Source: a virus. Taken from it: a stretch of DNA of 38,093 bases. Below are positions 1 through 7,939 of the stretch, one piece after another. The first letter of the stretch is position 1. Every line of letters starts with the position of its first letter. The translations under genes and the position numbers were made by a program. The stretch is from positions 1 to 38,093 of the IMG/VR virus record IMGVR_UViG_3300024265_000131; one strand, 5' to 3'. The notes below the pieces were generated by a model. It made no database searches, was not told the origin of the DNA, and saw only the letters and a list, made by a program, of their open reading frames with translations.

Positions 1-11
1 AATTCCTTTTT
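1..11. other. Inverted end artefact
   Basis: These 11 bases are the exact reverse complement of bases 45-55 and do not match the sequence that precedes base 12 in the circular genome (bases up to 37967). A short inverted copy lying about 33 bases from its source at a contig end is typical of a snap-back chimera from amplification or assembly. A genuine terminal hairpin is the alternative but is unlikely, because the other end runs continuously through this point. Confidence 0.7.
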
Positions 12-137
12 AATGTTGCTCAAAGTGAATTCATAAGGAACATCAAAAAGGAATTGCATAAAGAAGGAATAATAATAAATATAATTGAAGTTACTAATAC
101 CCGGAATAAAGACAGGCGCATTCAATCAATGCATGGG
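12..137. repeat. Terminal direct repeat, left copy
   Basis: Identical base for base to 37968-38093 (126 bp). It lies inside one reading frame, the large terminase, which continues correctly across the join. This shows the contig is a closed circle of 37,956 bp in assembly terms. Such overlaps arise from a circularly permuted, terminally redundant phage genome or a replicating circle, and the overlap length probably reflects the assembler rather than a biological end. Confidence 0.95.
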
Positions 138-308
138 ACGGTTGTTAATAATGTCTATTTCAGGAATGACTGGGATAAAGCATATCCAGAAGCAATGAGA
201 CAATTGTTTTTATACCCTGACCATAAATTCAAAGATGCTCCTGATGCGTTGGAAGGCTTAACTCAAATAGCTTCAGGGAAGAAGGAACCAAATGTCAGAT
301 TCATTTAG
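12..308 (+). CDS. terL: Terminase large subunit, C-terminal part
   Basis: This is the 3' end of the terminase gene that begins at 36894; bases 12-137 duplicate the end of the window and 138-308 supply the last 56 codons, giving a complete protein of 456 residues. The part here holds the end of the RNase H-fold nuclease domain that cuts concatemers at packaging: the acidic EGN motif lies just after the junction copy begins, and the late segment DAPDALEGL matches the final metal-binding aspartate region of the family. There is no real start here; the TTG at 54 is only an internal codon. Confidence 0.93.
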   Translation, partial: NVAQSEFIRNIKKELHKEGIIINIIEVTNTRNKDRRIQSMHGTVVNNVYFRNDWDKAYPEAMRQLFLYPDHKFKDAPDALEGLTQIASGKKEPNVRFI

Positions 309-456
309 AAGATGTCATAAATGTAAGAAGAAAAAGAAGTTAAATGCTAATAACTTCAGAAGGTATTGGAGCGGTATCGGCGGTCAGCATTATTATCATA
401 CATGGTGCAGGGAATGCGAGAGGGAATACCAAAATAAGAGAAGAAAGAAAAAATAG
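292..456 (+). CDS. Small zinc-finger-like protein, 54 aa
   Basis: A 54-residue, very basic protein with two CxxC pairs (C8/C11 and C39/C42) about 27 residues apart, the layout of a four-cysteine zinc site, and a lysine/arginine-rich tail. It starts inside the last codons of the large terminase (ATG at 292, preceded by AAGGAACC), so the two are translationally coupled. Its position between terminase and portal suggests a packaging or HNH-like accessory role, but HNH histidine/asparagine residues are not clear, so no function is assigned. Confidence 0.7.
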   Translation: MSDSFRRCHKCKKKKKLNANNFRRYWSGIGGQHYYHTWCRECEREYQNKRRKKK

Positions 457-478
457 CTAAAAATAGCTAAAAGGGTTC

Positions 479-507
479 TTGCCTATTATCAATATACCAG
501 ATATATT
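479..507 (+). promoter_or_regulatory. Possible promoter abutting portal ATG
   Basis: TTGCCT at 479-484 and TATATT at 502-507 are spaced by 17 bp, a fair match to a sigma-70/A promoter (-10 matches 5 of 6). The predicted start of transcription, 6-7 bases later, falls at or next to the portal ATG at 514. The portal has no Shine-Dalgarno sequence, so a leaderless message is possible. In AT-rich DNA this pairing can arise by chance. Confidence 0.3.
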
Positions 508-513
508 GCAGTC

Positions 514-2574
514 ATGCTTATAAAAGTATTAGGCAAAGAAATTTTATCAATAGGAAAAGCTCCAGTGGTTCTACCTTCTCTTGAATCGGTATTAAGATAT
601 TTTGAAACAATAGACCGGAGCGAAGGGAAAATCAATCAAAAGAATGCATATAAGAAACAAGCGTGGATATATTCTATTGTTAGTTTGATAGCGGGGAATA
701 TCGCAAGGGCTCCATACAGAATATATTCTGACCCTTTATTTGAAAACGAGATAACATCGGGCCCGGCGTTTAACTTCTTCAATACAGTTAATCCTTTTTT
801 GTCTAAGTTCCAATTGTGGGAAGGGACAATGACTTATAAGAGTTTAAGAGGGGAATCCTTTTGGCGTGTTATGCAAGCGGGGAATGTCACTGAAATGGAA
901 TTTTTAGAACCATTGAATATGAAACCTGAAGTGAGGGACGGGGAATTGATAGGATGGACATTCAGGACTGACAAGGGAAATATTCCTCTTGCTCCTGAAG
1001 AAGTGTTCCATATTAAATATTTTAATCCTGATGATAGTATCCGGGGGCAGTCTCCTTTACAAGCAGCCATGAAGTCAATCAATATAGATTTCGCAGCAAT
1101 GAATTTCAATGAGTCATTAATGAAGAACGGAGTATATCCGTCAAGTGTAGTTGAAGTAGAACATCAAATGACAGACCCTAGTTTTGAAAGATTCAAACTG
1201 CAATTAGAGCAAAGACATAGAGGTTCAGAAAAAGCCGGCAAATTAATGATTTTGGAAAACGGCGCAAAATATATAGAATTGAAATTGACCCCTGAAGAAG
1301 TGAAATACATTGAGCAGCGTAAAATGAGCAAAGAAGAAATGCACGCTGTCTATCATGTGAATATGGCTTTGACTGGCGCAACTGAAAAATTAAACAGAGC
1401 AAATATAAATCCGATATTGACTTCTTTTTGGAGTATGAGACTACAACCCGAAATGACAGCAATAGAGAATGCGTTACAGACTAATTTCTTTCCTATATAT
1501 TTCCCTGGACAAAATATATTCGGTAGATTTGATACTTCTGAAATACCTGAATTACAGGAAGCTTTAGAAAGCAAAATAAAATCAGCTAAAGAATTATTCA
1601 CTATGGGCTTTACTGCAAATGAAATAAATAAAAAATTAGAGTTAGGCTTTGAAGACAAGCCGTGGCGTGACGAATGGTGGATTCAATTCAATATGATTCC
1701 TGCCGGTGATGCAGGAGAAGCGACTACTCCCCCTGAAAGAACTCCCCCTATAGAAGACATGGTTAATAAATTTAAAAAGTTGGGTTCTAAATATAAAAAA
1801 GAACAGGATGGATTGAAAAAGCATTATATACATTGGAAATTATTTATTAATCAGGTTCAGCCAATTATAAATAAATACAGAAAGGCACTTGAAAAGTTTA
1901 TTTTCGAATTAAGAAGTGAAGTGCTGAATAGCTTCTTTGAAAGTGCTGACCAGATAGTAGCTGAGACAGAGAGGTATATTGCGGACCAGGCAGAAAATAA
2001 AGAAGTCAAAATAGATGTGCCATTATTCAATAAAGAAGAAGCCACTAAGAAATTGATTGAGATGTCTGCTCCCCATATTGAAACGGCAATAATAGCAGGC
2101 GGGAATTTGGCTAATGCTGAAATCGGCGTTGACGCTGCTTTTGAAATTGTAAACGATGCTACTATTAATTTCTTCAATACTCAAAAAGCAGAAGTTGCGC
2201 AAATACTTGATACCATTGAATTGAATCTGGATTTAAGTATATCAAGAGGCATTGAAGCAGGTGAAACTATAGATGATATTGCAAATAGTGTAAGGCATAC
2301 AATGAATGTTTCTATTAATCGGTCAAAACTCATTGCAAGGACTGAAGTAATAGGAAGTGCAAATGGCGGAAGGTTTAACTCTTATAAAGAACATGGCGTT
2401 GAGAAAAAACAATGGATAAATTCTTTTGATGATGATGTAAGGTCGTCACATCAAATATCAGAAATCATTCCGCTTGACCAGTTGTTTAGTATGGGGCTTA
2501 GATGGCCCGGAGATAAAAGCGGAGATGTATCTGAAATAGCAAATTGTCGGTGCACTTTAGGTGCGGTTATATAG
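514..2574 (+). CDS. Portal protein fused to MuF/SPP1 gp7-like domain
   Basis: 686 residues. The first ~400 residues resemble HK97-family portal proteins, which form the dodecameric ring through which DNA enters the head. The C-terminal ~80 residues match the phage Mu F / SPP1 gp7 minor head domain: RTEV at 609-612, a DDDVRSSH segment near 639-646 and a closing CRC at 678-680. In most phages these are two genes; here they form one chain, joined by a charged, helix-rich stretch around residues 410-600. The ATG at 514 lacks a good ribosome site and no other in-frame start lies close upstream. A protease gene follows 12 bases later, the normal head order. The portal assignment is strong; the exact domain boundary is inferred. 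Confidence 0.9.
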   Translation: MLIKVLGKEILSIGKAPVVLPSLESVLRYFETIDRSEGKINQKNAYKKQAWIYSIVSLIAGNIARAPYRIYSDPLFENEITSGPAFNFFNTVNPFLSKFQLWEGTMTYKSLRGESFWRVMQAGNVTEMEFLEPLNMKPEVRDGELIGWTFRTDKGNIPLAPEEVFHIKYFNPDDSIRGQSPLQAAMKSINIDFAAMNFNESLMKNGVYPSSVVEVEHQMTDPSFERFKLQLEQRHRGSEKAGKLMILENGAKYIELKLTPEEVKYIEQRKMSKEEMHAVYHVNMALTGATEKLNRANINPILTSFWSMRLQPEMTAIENALQTNFFPIYFPGQNIFGRFDTSEIPELQEALESKIKSAKELFTMGFTANEINKKLELGFEDKPWRDEWWIQFNMIPAGDAGEATTPPERTPPIEDMVNKFKKLGSKYKKEQDGLKKHYIHWKLFINQVQPIINKYRKALEKFIFELRSEVLNSFFESADQIVAETERYIADQAENKEVKIDVPLFNKEEATKKLIEMSAPHIETAIIAGGNLANAEIGVDAAFEIVNDATINFFNTQKAEVAQILDTIELNLDLSISRGIEAGETIDDIANSVRHTMNVSINRSKLIARTEVIGSANGGRFNSYKEHGVEKKQWINSFDDDVRSSHQISEIIPLDQLFSMGLRWPGDKSGDVSEIANCRCTLGAVI

Positions 2575-2586
2575 GAGGAATATATA

Positions 2587-3411
2587 ATGGCTGAAATAAT
2601 GAAAAAGATTAAAAAACTTATTACTGTTAAGGTTGAAAAGACTAAAGATCCTCGTGTATTGAAGTTTATTGGTACGGATGAAACTGTTGACAGAGACAAT
2701 GAAATAATGACAACGTCCGGGTGGAAAATAAATCATTATAAAAAGAATCCCGTTATTTTATGGGCTCATAACCATAGAGAGCTGCCTATTGCTAAAACTG
2801 TTAAATTGCAATTGTCAAAAGAAAAAGGAATGGTATTCTTCGGGAAGTTTCCTGAAAAGGATATCCATCCTTTTGCAGATACAGTTTTTAAATTGTATAA
2901 AGAGAAATATCTAAATGCTTTTTCAGTGGGGTTTATGATTCTTAAAGATGGGTACGAAAGACAGGACGGAGACAAGCCTAATTTGATAACAAAAAAAGAA
3001 TTATTTGAAGTGAGTGCTGTTCCTGTTCCTGCGAATCCTTCAGCTTTGCAGACTGAATCTTTGAAGTCGGCAGTTAAGGACGGAGTTATAAATGAGCAAG
3101 AATATCTTGAATGCAAAACCCAGTCTGAAAAGTTTTTAGAGATGTTTGTAAAAAGCAATGATGAAGAAGATTTTATGAAAGAAGGTGACGAAATCATCTT
3201 TGATAATGAAGAAGATGAAATAAAGACTGAAGAACCAGAGGCGGAAGAACCCGAAGCCGTCATTCCTGAACCAAAAAAAATAGAGCCAATATCTAAAAAC
3301 GTTTATGATGAAATATTATCCATTAAAGAGCTTAAGACCGATAAAAAGTCGGAACCATTAAGCACCAATTTAATGGCGAATATAAAAGATGCTATTCCAA
3401 AGGAGGAATAA
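2587..3411 (+). CDS. Prohead protease, HK97 family
   Basis: 274 residues, HK97-type prohead serine protease (peptidase S78/U35 fold), which trims the capsid protein's delta domain during maturation. Family signatures are visible: TDETVDRDNEI near residues 30-40, the histidine in LWAHNH (H61), the serine in NAFSVGF (S113), and the later ELFEVSAVPVPANPSAL segment. After about residue 180 the chain becomes very acidic and proline/glutamate-rich, a scaffold-like tail that may help assembly. The ATG follows a clear AGGAGG site and the gene lies directly between portal and capsid. The tail after residue 190 is low in complexity. Confidence 0.92.
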   Translation: MAEIMKKIKKLITVKVEKTKDPRVLKFIGTDETVDRDNEIMTTSGWKINHYKKNPVILWAHNHRELPIAKTVKLQLSKEKGMVFFGKFPEKDIHPFADTVFKLYKEKYLNAFSVGFMILKDGYERQDGDKPNLITKKELFEVSAVPVPANPSALQTESLKSAVKDGVINEQEYLECKTQSEKFLEMFVKSNDEEDFMKEGDEIIFDNEEDEIKTEEPEAEEPEAVIPEPKKIEPISKNVYDEILSIKELKTDKKSEPLSTNLMANIKDAIPKEE

Positions 3412-3415
3412 AACA

Positions 3416-4810
3416 ATGAAAATTTTAATGTCAAACATATTTATTATGTTATGTGTTTTATGGAAAGGGTTTGAAATCTTTTCTTATAAGTTCGTAAGTG
3501 CTTTTGCGTGTGACCTTGCACCAACTGCTCCTCCAGTTGCTCCTGTAGTTCCCCCCGTTGTGCCGGCCGTTTCTGCTCCTGAAAAATCGTTGGAAGAACA
3601 ATTGAAAGAATTGCTTCCCGAAATAGTGGCTTTTAAAGATATCTTAGGCGATGCAGTTAAAGACCATTCATCCGTTAAGGATTTGAAAGAACAGTTGAAA
3701 AATCTTGACGGCTCTGTCACTGATTTAAGCTCTAAGATTATCAAGTTAGGTAAAAGGGAAATCAATGTTCGTGCTACTGGATGGGACGCAGAAAAGAAAA
3801 TGGACTTCGTTAAATTTGTTGTCGGTGTAGGACGGATAGGGAAAAACTATCCTAATGCCGAAAAAAGCTTTGGCACTATAAAAGAAGTTCAGGCTAAATA
3901 TGTAGGTTATGGGAAAGACCCTGACTTAAATATAGGCACTGATGCTGACGGTGGATTTTTGGTTCCTGAACCTTTTAGAGACCAAATCTGGCGTATAGCT
4001 GAAGACGCTTCACTGGCTTTACAAATGGCTACGATTGCTCCATTGACAAGAGGGAATAAAATCCCTGTATTGTCTTTAGGAAGTTCTGTGAGTGCTTTTT
4101 GGACTGCTGAAGCAGCTCCATTAACTCAAAGTGATCCTACATTCGCCAAAGACGAACAGGAAGCAAGAAAACTTGCTGCTTATTCTGTTATGTCAAATGA
4201 AATCCTTGAAGATGAAGAAGTCGGCGTTGCCGATTTACTTGTTACTTTATTCGGCGAAGCTATGGCAATCAAAATTGATGCACAGTTTTTTAATGGGCTT
4301 GGTACTGGCGTTGCTTTACAGCAACCTTTTACCGGCATTATGCAGAAAGCTGGAATCAATTCTGTTATTATGGCAGGTGCGGGTTTTTCAAGTATTGACT
4401 TTGATGATATGGCCGATAGTATTACTCAAATAAAAAGGTCAGCACTTAACGGCGCTAAGTTTGTCATGCATAGAACCATTGAGAATATTTTTAAGAAAAT
4501 AAAAGATTCTGATGGTAATTACATTTGGGGCCCGCCGACTGCCGGCTCTCCTGCGACTATCTGGGGATGGCCTCGTGAACTTAACGACCAAATGCCTGCG
4601 CTTACGGATTCTGATGCGAATACTCCTTTTGTTATTTTTGGGAACCTGAAAAATGTTCTTATTGGAGTTAAAGCGGAAATGTCTATTCGCGTGACTGACC
4701 TTCCTTTTATCTTGACTGACCAGACCGTCATGGTTGTTAGACGAAGGCTGGCGATTATCGTTGCTCTGCCTGGAGCTTTTTCTGTTATCAAAACCGGAAC
4801 TGGAAGCTAA
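3416..4810 (+). CDS. Major capsid protein, HK97 family
   Basis: 464 residues from the ATG at 3416, which sits 8 bases behind AAAGGAGGAA; an ATG nine codons upstream is inside the protease gene and has no site of its own. Residues ~50-110 form the predicted coiled-coil delta domain (scaffold), followed by the HK97-fold shell from about residue 170, where GGFLVPEPF marks the usual start of the mature protein. Unusually, residues 1-40 are strongly hydrophobic, like a signal or membrane segment, and are followed by an Ala/Pro/Val-rich linker. No alternative in-frame start removes it. The leader would be lost if the protease cleaves before the shell domain. A terminator follows directly. Confidence 0.93.
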   Translation: MKILMSNIFIMLCVLWKGFEIFSYKFVSAFACDLAPTAPPVAPVVPPVVPAVSAPEKSLEEQLKELLPEIVAFKDILGDAVKDHSSVKDLKEQLKNLDGSVTDLSSKIIKLGKREINVRATGWDAEKKMDFVKFVVGVGRIGKNYPNAEKSFGTIKEVQAKYVGYGKDPDLNIGTDADGGFLVPEPFRDQIWRIAEDASLALQMATIAPLTRGNKIPVLSLGSSVSAFWTAEAAPLTQSDPTFAKDEQEARKLAAYSVMSNEILEDEEVGVADLLVTLFGEAMAIKIDAQFFNGLGTGVALQQPFTGIMQKAGINSVIMAGAGFSSIDFDDMADSITQIKRSALNGAKFVMHRTIENIFKKIKDSDGNYIWGPPTAGSPATIWGWPRELNDQMPALTDSDANTPFVIFGNLKNVLIGVKAEMSIRVTDLPFILTDQTVMVVRRRLAIIVALPGAFSVIKTGTGS

Positions 4811-4825
4811 TAAAACGCTATAAAT

Positions 4826-4865
4826 AAGGGGACTTGCTTTATAGTATAGAGTAAGTCCCCTTTTA
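4826..4865 (+). terminator. Intrinsic terminator after capsid gene
   Basis: Perfect 10-bp stem AAGGGGACTT (4826-4835) with its complement AAGTCCCCTT (4853-4862), 17-base loop, stem ending in a T run. It begins 15 bases after the capsid stop and no promoter is evident before the next gene, so it probably works as a partial terminator that gives capsid mRNA higher abundance than the tail genes. Confidence 0.9.
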
Positions 4866-4880
4866 TTAAGGAGAAAACAA

Positions 4881-5075
4881 ATGCCAAAAAAAAATGGGAA
4901 AATAGAAATCAAAATGAAAGCGAATGCTAAAACGCCTACTATGGATTATGCCATTGACCATATTTACAAAGTATCAAAAAAGGAATATGAATTAATAAAA
5001 TTATCCTGTATGCTTATGAAAGATATCAGGGCTCATAGGGAGAGAATGGCCGGCCATGAAATTCTAACAAAATGA
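4881..5075 (+). CDS. Small basic hypothetical protein, 64 aa
   Basis: 64 residues, lysine-rich start followed by a helical stretch (DHIYKVSKKEYELIKLSCML). It has a good ribosome site (AAGGAGA) 9 bases before the ATG, just downstream of the capsid terminator, and its last codons overlap the next gene. No family recognised. The position between capsid and connector genes suggests a structural or assembly accessory role. Confidence 0.7.
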   Translation: MPKKNGKIEIKMKANAKTPTMDYAIDHIYKVSKKEYELIKLSCMLMKDIRAHRERMAGHEILTK

Positions 5076-5329
5076 AATACGAATACCAAATAAAAATGAT
5101 TTGCAAACTCTGTGGTTCTAAACATAACTTTACAAATGGAGTAGAGATAGAGAATAAAACAAAAGATAAAATAATGTCTGGATATAAGAACAGGGTTTGC
5201 GAGAATTGCGGTGGAAAGTTGGAAATGGATAAAGGATATAAATATTTAGTAGATAAAAAAACAAAGAATGGAAAAAAAATCACTGAAATAAAAGATAAGG
5301 AATTAATTTATGGGCCTGTTGGAAGATAG
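5072..5329 (+). CDS. Small zinc-ribbon protein, 85 aa
   Basis: 85 residues with two CxxC knuckles (CKLCGSKH and CENCGGK) about 33 residues apart, the classic zinc-ribbon spacing, then a lysine-rich tail. It overlaps both neighbours (ATGA-type overlap at its start, and its end runs into the LamG-like gene), so it is part of one translationally coupled run. Similar short ribbons are common beside phage head genes; no function is established. Confidence 0.7.
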   Translation: MKYEYQIKMICKLCGSKHNFTNGVEIENKTKDKIMSGYKNRVCENCGGKLEMDKGYKYLVDKKTKNGKKITEIKDKELIYGPVGR

Positions 5330-6053
5330 TTGTATAGGTTGGTGGAAATTCAATGGTAATGCACTTGCAGAAATAGGACTTCCGGGAATTTGGACTGGTT
5401 CTGAATTATATCAAGCAGTTAAATTTGCTAATGGTATTGAAGTTGATGATAGCGGTCCAGCTGCTAATTTTGTAGTAGCTCCTGATAATTCCACTTTTGA
5501 CCCTAACGATTTTGCTCTTGAAATTTATTTAAAACCTGATTGGCCAGTAACTAATGGAGCCAGTGGATTAGCACAACAGGGTTATTTTGGCTGGTTTAAA
5601 AATTCTAATAATGTTATTATTATGGACACTATAGCGGGAAGTACTCGCTTTCTTATTAGAATAAATGGAGTATTCACTATATATACAATAACTACCGGAT
5701 ATACATGGTTAGCGAATTCTGTTAATTATTTATTAATTGCGTTTAAAAGGACTGGTATTGACGGGGGAGCGACCATAATGGAACTCCGATTAAACGGAGT
5801 TCCATTATTTTCTTCTGTAGTAGCGCCATTAAATCAGTCATTAAATAATGGCGATTATTATTTCGGCACTTTTCTTACAACAGGGATTGCAAAAGGATTC
5901 GATGGAGGAATAGATAATTTTAGATTTTATGGAGGAGTGACTGGAAATTTGCTTACATTGATTGAAGGTAATAAAGAAAACGAGGGCTTCCCGGTATCAG
6001 GGCGGCCAATAGCGAATAAATATAATTTTGAAAGATATAGAGGCGCAGCATGA
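5310..6053 (+). CDS. LamG/concanavalin-like structural protein
   Basis: 247 residues. The pattern WWKFNGNA near the start, FALEIYLKPDW, a long run of alternating beta strands, and the closing IDNFRFYGG are typical of LamG/jelly-roll (concanavalin A-like) domains, which bind carbohydrates. Lying between capsid and connector genes, it may decorate the head or act as an adsorption accessory. The gene contains two DNA-level hairpins (5775-5808 and 5824-5853). It overlaps the next gene by ATGA. The fold is a confident pattern call; location on the virion is inferred. Confidence 0.72.
   Translation: MGLLEDSCIGWWKFNGNALAEIGLPGIWTGSELYQAVKFANGIEVDDSGPAANFVVAPDNSTFDPNDFALEIYLKPDWPVTNGASGLAQQGYFGWFKNSNNVIIMDTIAGSTRFLIRINGVFTIYTITTGYTWLANSVNYLLIAFKRTGIDGGATIMELRLNGVPLFSSVVAPLNQSLNNGDYYFGTFLTTGIAKGFDGGIDNFRFYGGVTGNLLTLIEGNKENEGFPVSGRPIANKYNFERYRGAA
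5775..5808 (+). other. Perfect 14-bp hairpin within coding sequence
   Basis: ATAATGGAACTCCG (5775-5788) is followed after six bases by its exact reverse complement (5795-5808), then TTTTCTTCT. This resembles an intrinsic terminator or a translation-pausing hairpin inside the LamG-like gene. The reading frame passes through it (TIMELRLNGVPLF), so both DNA and protein constraints apply. Confidence 0.75.
5824..5853 (+). other. Second intragenic hairpin
   Basis: CGCCATTA (5824-5831) pairs perfectly with TAATGGCG (5846-5853) across a 14-base loop, only 15 bases after the first hairpin. The two may act together as an RNA element, or the second may be chance. Confidence 0.5.
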
Positions 6054-6523
6054 TTATAAAAAGAAACATTATAAAAGAGTTGCCTGTTATCTTGATTGAT
6101 TCTAGCGATTTTGTTACTGGGTTATCCGGGAAGGTTTTCGGGGATATCACCTGCAAATATTTAAAAGAAGGTAGCAATACATGGATTACTAAAACTATTA
6201 ATGCAGGGAATTGGAAAATAAATACTAATCAACCTGACGGCTATTATAGAATAAGTTTCACTGCTGCCGAATTAAATACAAATGGCATATTTGAATACAA
6301 TGTTTTCAGTGCTGACTCTTTAGTTTATCCGGGATTGTTTGAGATTAGAGATAATACAAATGATGATATAAAAATCGATACGGCGTCTATAAAATTAAAG
6401 ACAGATAATTTGACAGACGAGCCAACCGATGAAGTGGTAGCCGAGGCTAATAAAGATGAGATAATAGCAGAGGTAGACGAAAATGAAGACCTCGTAAAAA
6501 AAATTAATATGGTGCCGGAATAA
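6050..6523 (+). CDS. Hypothetical structural protein, beta-domain plus helix
   Basis: 157 residues. Residues ~1-100 look like a single beta-sandwich domain of the type found in baseplate or fibre proteins (IKELPVILIDSSDFVTG, YYRISFTAAELNTNGIFEY), followed by an acidic helical tail rich in heptad-like Leu/Val (KLKTDNLTDEPTDEVV). Similar two-part proteins serve as spacer or trimer-forming structural parts in phages. It is linked to both neighbours by overlapping stop/start codons. No specific family assigned. Confidence 0.65.
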   Translation: MIIKRNIIKELPVILIDSSDFVTGLSGKVFGDITCKYLKEGSNTWITKTINAGNWKINTNQPDGYYRISFTAAELNTNGIFEYNVFSADSLVYPGLFEIRDNTNDDIKIDTASIKLKTDNLTDEPTDEVVAEANKDEIIAEVDENEDLVKKINMVPE

Positions 6524-7452
6524 TGAGTGTAAGAAGAACCGTAGCAGTAATTAATGCTCCACTTGATTTGAGAGGACGTTTTAGGTATCCTGATTCTAAT
6601 CAAGTCTTTGACCCTTCAGAAATAAGTCAGGTAGAAATAATTGATTCTGCTACTGGCGATATATTACAGACTATTACTTCAATTACAAATATATCCACTG
6701 GGCTTTATAAAGTAATAACCAGTGACAGTTGGAACACTACGCCTCGAACAATAATAGATAGATGGAAATTCAAAAAGACTTCCGCAAGTGATTTTGAATT
6801 TCAAGAAGGCTATGCAATAATTACAGAAGTTCAAGCCGCTTCTTCTGAAACCAGTATAGTTACATTATCAGAAATAAAAGATTTCTTAGAGATAACGGCA
6901 GGGGATAAAGACACATTGCTCAATTTATTAAAAGGAAAATGCACGAGTTTCATTGAGACGCTCTTGAATAGGAAATTAAGTTTGGTAGCTCATAAAGAAT
7001 TGTATAGCGGAAGTGGTGAAACTAAGCTCATTATTGACAATATTCCTGTTGATGTTGTTTCTGTATTATCGCAAAGCCTTGATTTCGAGAACAAAACATA
7101 CCAGAGTCCAATAAGTGATAATTTAATGTTTATTCAAAATGCTTCCGGGATAATAGAGTTGTTTAGTGATTCTTTTTTACCAGGTCAGAAAAATGTATAT
7201 ATAGAATATACTGCTGGATATGATACTGATGATATGCCTCCTGATTTAAAATTAGTTGTGTTGGAATTGATTGCTAAAAAGTTTTATGATGTTGATGAAA
7301 AGAGATTCGGTATAACTACTAAAAACGTTATGGGAGAGAATATCAATTTTGTTATTACAGATATATCAAAAGCTAATCAAGACTTAATAAAAGCTTATAG
7401 GAAAATGCCTTCATTGAAAGGCGTAACAGTTACCGGATGGAGTGAAGTGTAA
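6523..7452 (+). CDS. Head-tail connector, gp6-like, with extra N-domain
   Basis: 309 residues. The C-terminal ~190 residues (from VTLSEIKDFLEI) match the HK97 gp6 / phage head-tail connector pattern: helices around DKDTLLNLLKGKCTSFIE, a beta insert, and LKLVVLELIAKKFYDV near the end. Such proteins form the ring under the portal. The first ~110 residues form a separate beta-rich domain (LRGRFRYPDSNQVFDPSEI) not found in the short connectors, so this appears to be a fusion. It sits in the expected order before the gp10-like and tail-terminator genes. Confidence 0.78.
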   Translation: MSVRRTVAVINAPLDLRGRFRYPDSNQVFDPSEISQVEIIDSATGDILQTITSITNISTGLYKVITSDSWNTTPRTIIDRWKFKKTSASDFEFQEGYAIITEVQAASSETSIVTLSEIKDFLEITAGDKDTLLNLLKGKCTSFIETLLNRKLSLVAHKELYSGSGETKLIIDNIPVDVVSVLSQSLDFENKTYQSPISDNLMFIQNASGIIELFSDSFLPGQKNVYIEYTAGYDTDDMPPDLKLVVLELIAKKFYDVDEKRFGITTKNVMGENINFVITDISKANQDLIKAYRKMPSLKGVTVTGWSEV

Positions 7453-7453
7453 T

Positions 7454-7939
7454 ATGGAATTGGCAATAAAATTTGATAAAGACAGAACTGAATTGAGACT
7501 TAAAAAATTCATTGCTAATGAAAAGAATGATGTGTTAAAAGGAGTATTTAAAGCAGGACATCATTTAAGAACTGCGGTCGATATTGCACTGGCAAGGGGG
7601 ACATATAAAATCAAAACCCGCAAAGGTGGATTGAGGGCTTCTTTAGGAGTTGTCGCACGGATTATAAGCGGTGGAGCTGTTGGAATAATGGGGACTAATT
7701 TAATCTATGCTAGAATACAAGAGAAAGGCGGGAAGATAAATGTCACACAAAGGATGTCTCGATTTGCATGGTATAAATTCAGTGAAACTGGTGACACGAT
7801 GTGGAAGGCTATTGCATTAAGTAAAGGTAGACAGATTACTATCCCGGCTCACTGGTATATGAGAAAGACCGCTCAAAAAGAAAAAAAAGAAGTGTTAAGA
7901 ATTGTATCAACTACATATATGGATGGATATAAATCATGA
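7454..7939 (+). CDS. HK97 gp10-like head-tail joining protein
   Basis: 161 residues from the ATG at 7454; an upstream GTG at 7442 is too near the GGAG site (7438-7441) to be used. Patterns seen are an N-terminal helix, a central IYARIQEKGGKI segment and a C-terminal IPAHWYMRKTAQK, all typical of the HK97 gp10-like/minor tail family that joins head and tail. Its end overlaps the next gene's ATGAG. The family call rests on sequence pattern and gene order. Confidence 0.78.
   Translation: MELAIKFDKDRTELRLKKFIANEKNDVLKGVFKAGHHLRTAVDIALARGTYKIKTRKGGLRASLGVVARIISGGAVGIMGTNLIYARIQEKGGKINVTQRMSRFAWYKFSETGDTMWKAIALSKGRQITIPAHWYMRKTAQKEKKEVLRIVSTTYMDGYKS

Noticed and set aside
1-55. Terminal hairpin as a true genome end
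   Set aside because: The circular overlap carries one reading frame straight through; the 11-base inverted copy is better explained as a chimera.
834-1109. Minus-strand frames across the window (this is one example)
   Set aside because: All lie opposite strong plus-strand genes, are serine/leucine/isoleucine-rich by reverse-complement composition, and lack promoters or ribosome sites.
4131-4433. 100-codon frame inside the capsid gene
   Set aside because: Shadow of the capsid gene in another frame with leucine-rich low-complexity look and no ribosome site.
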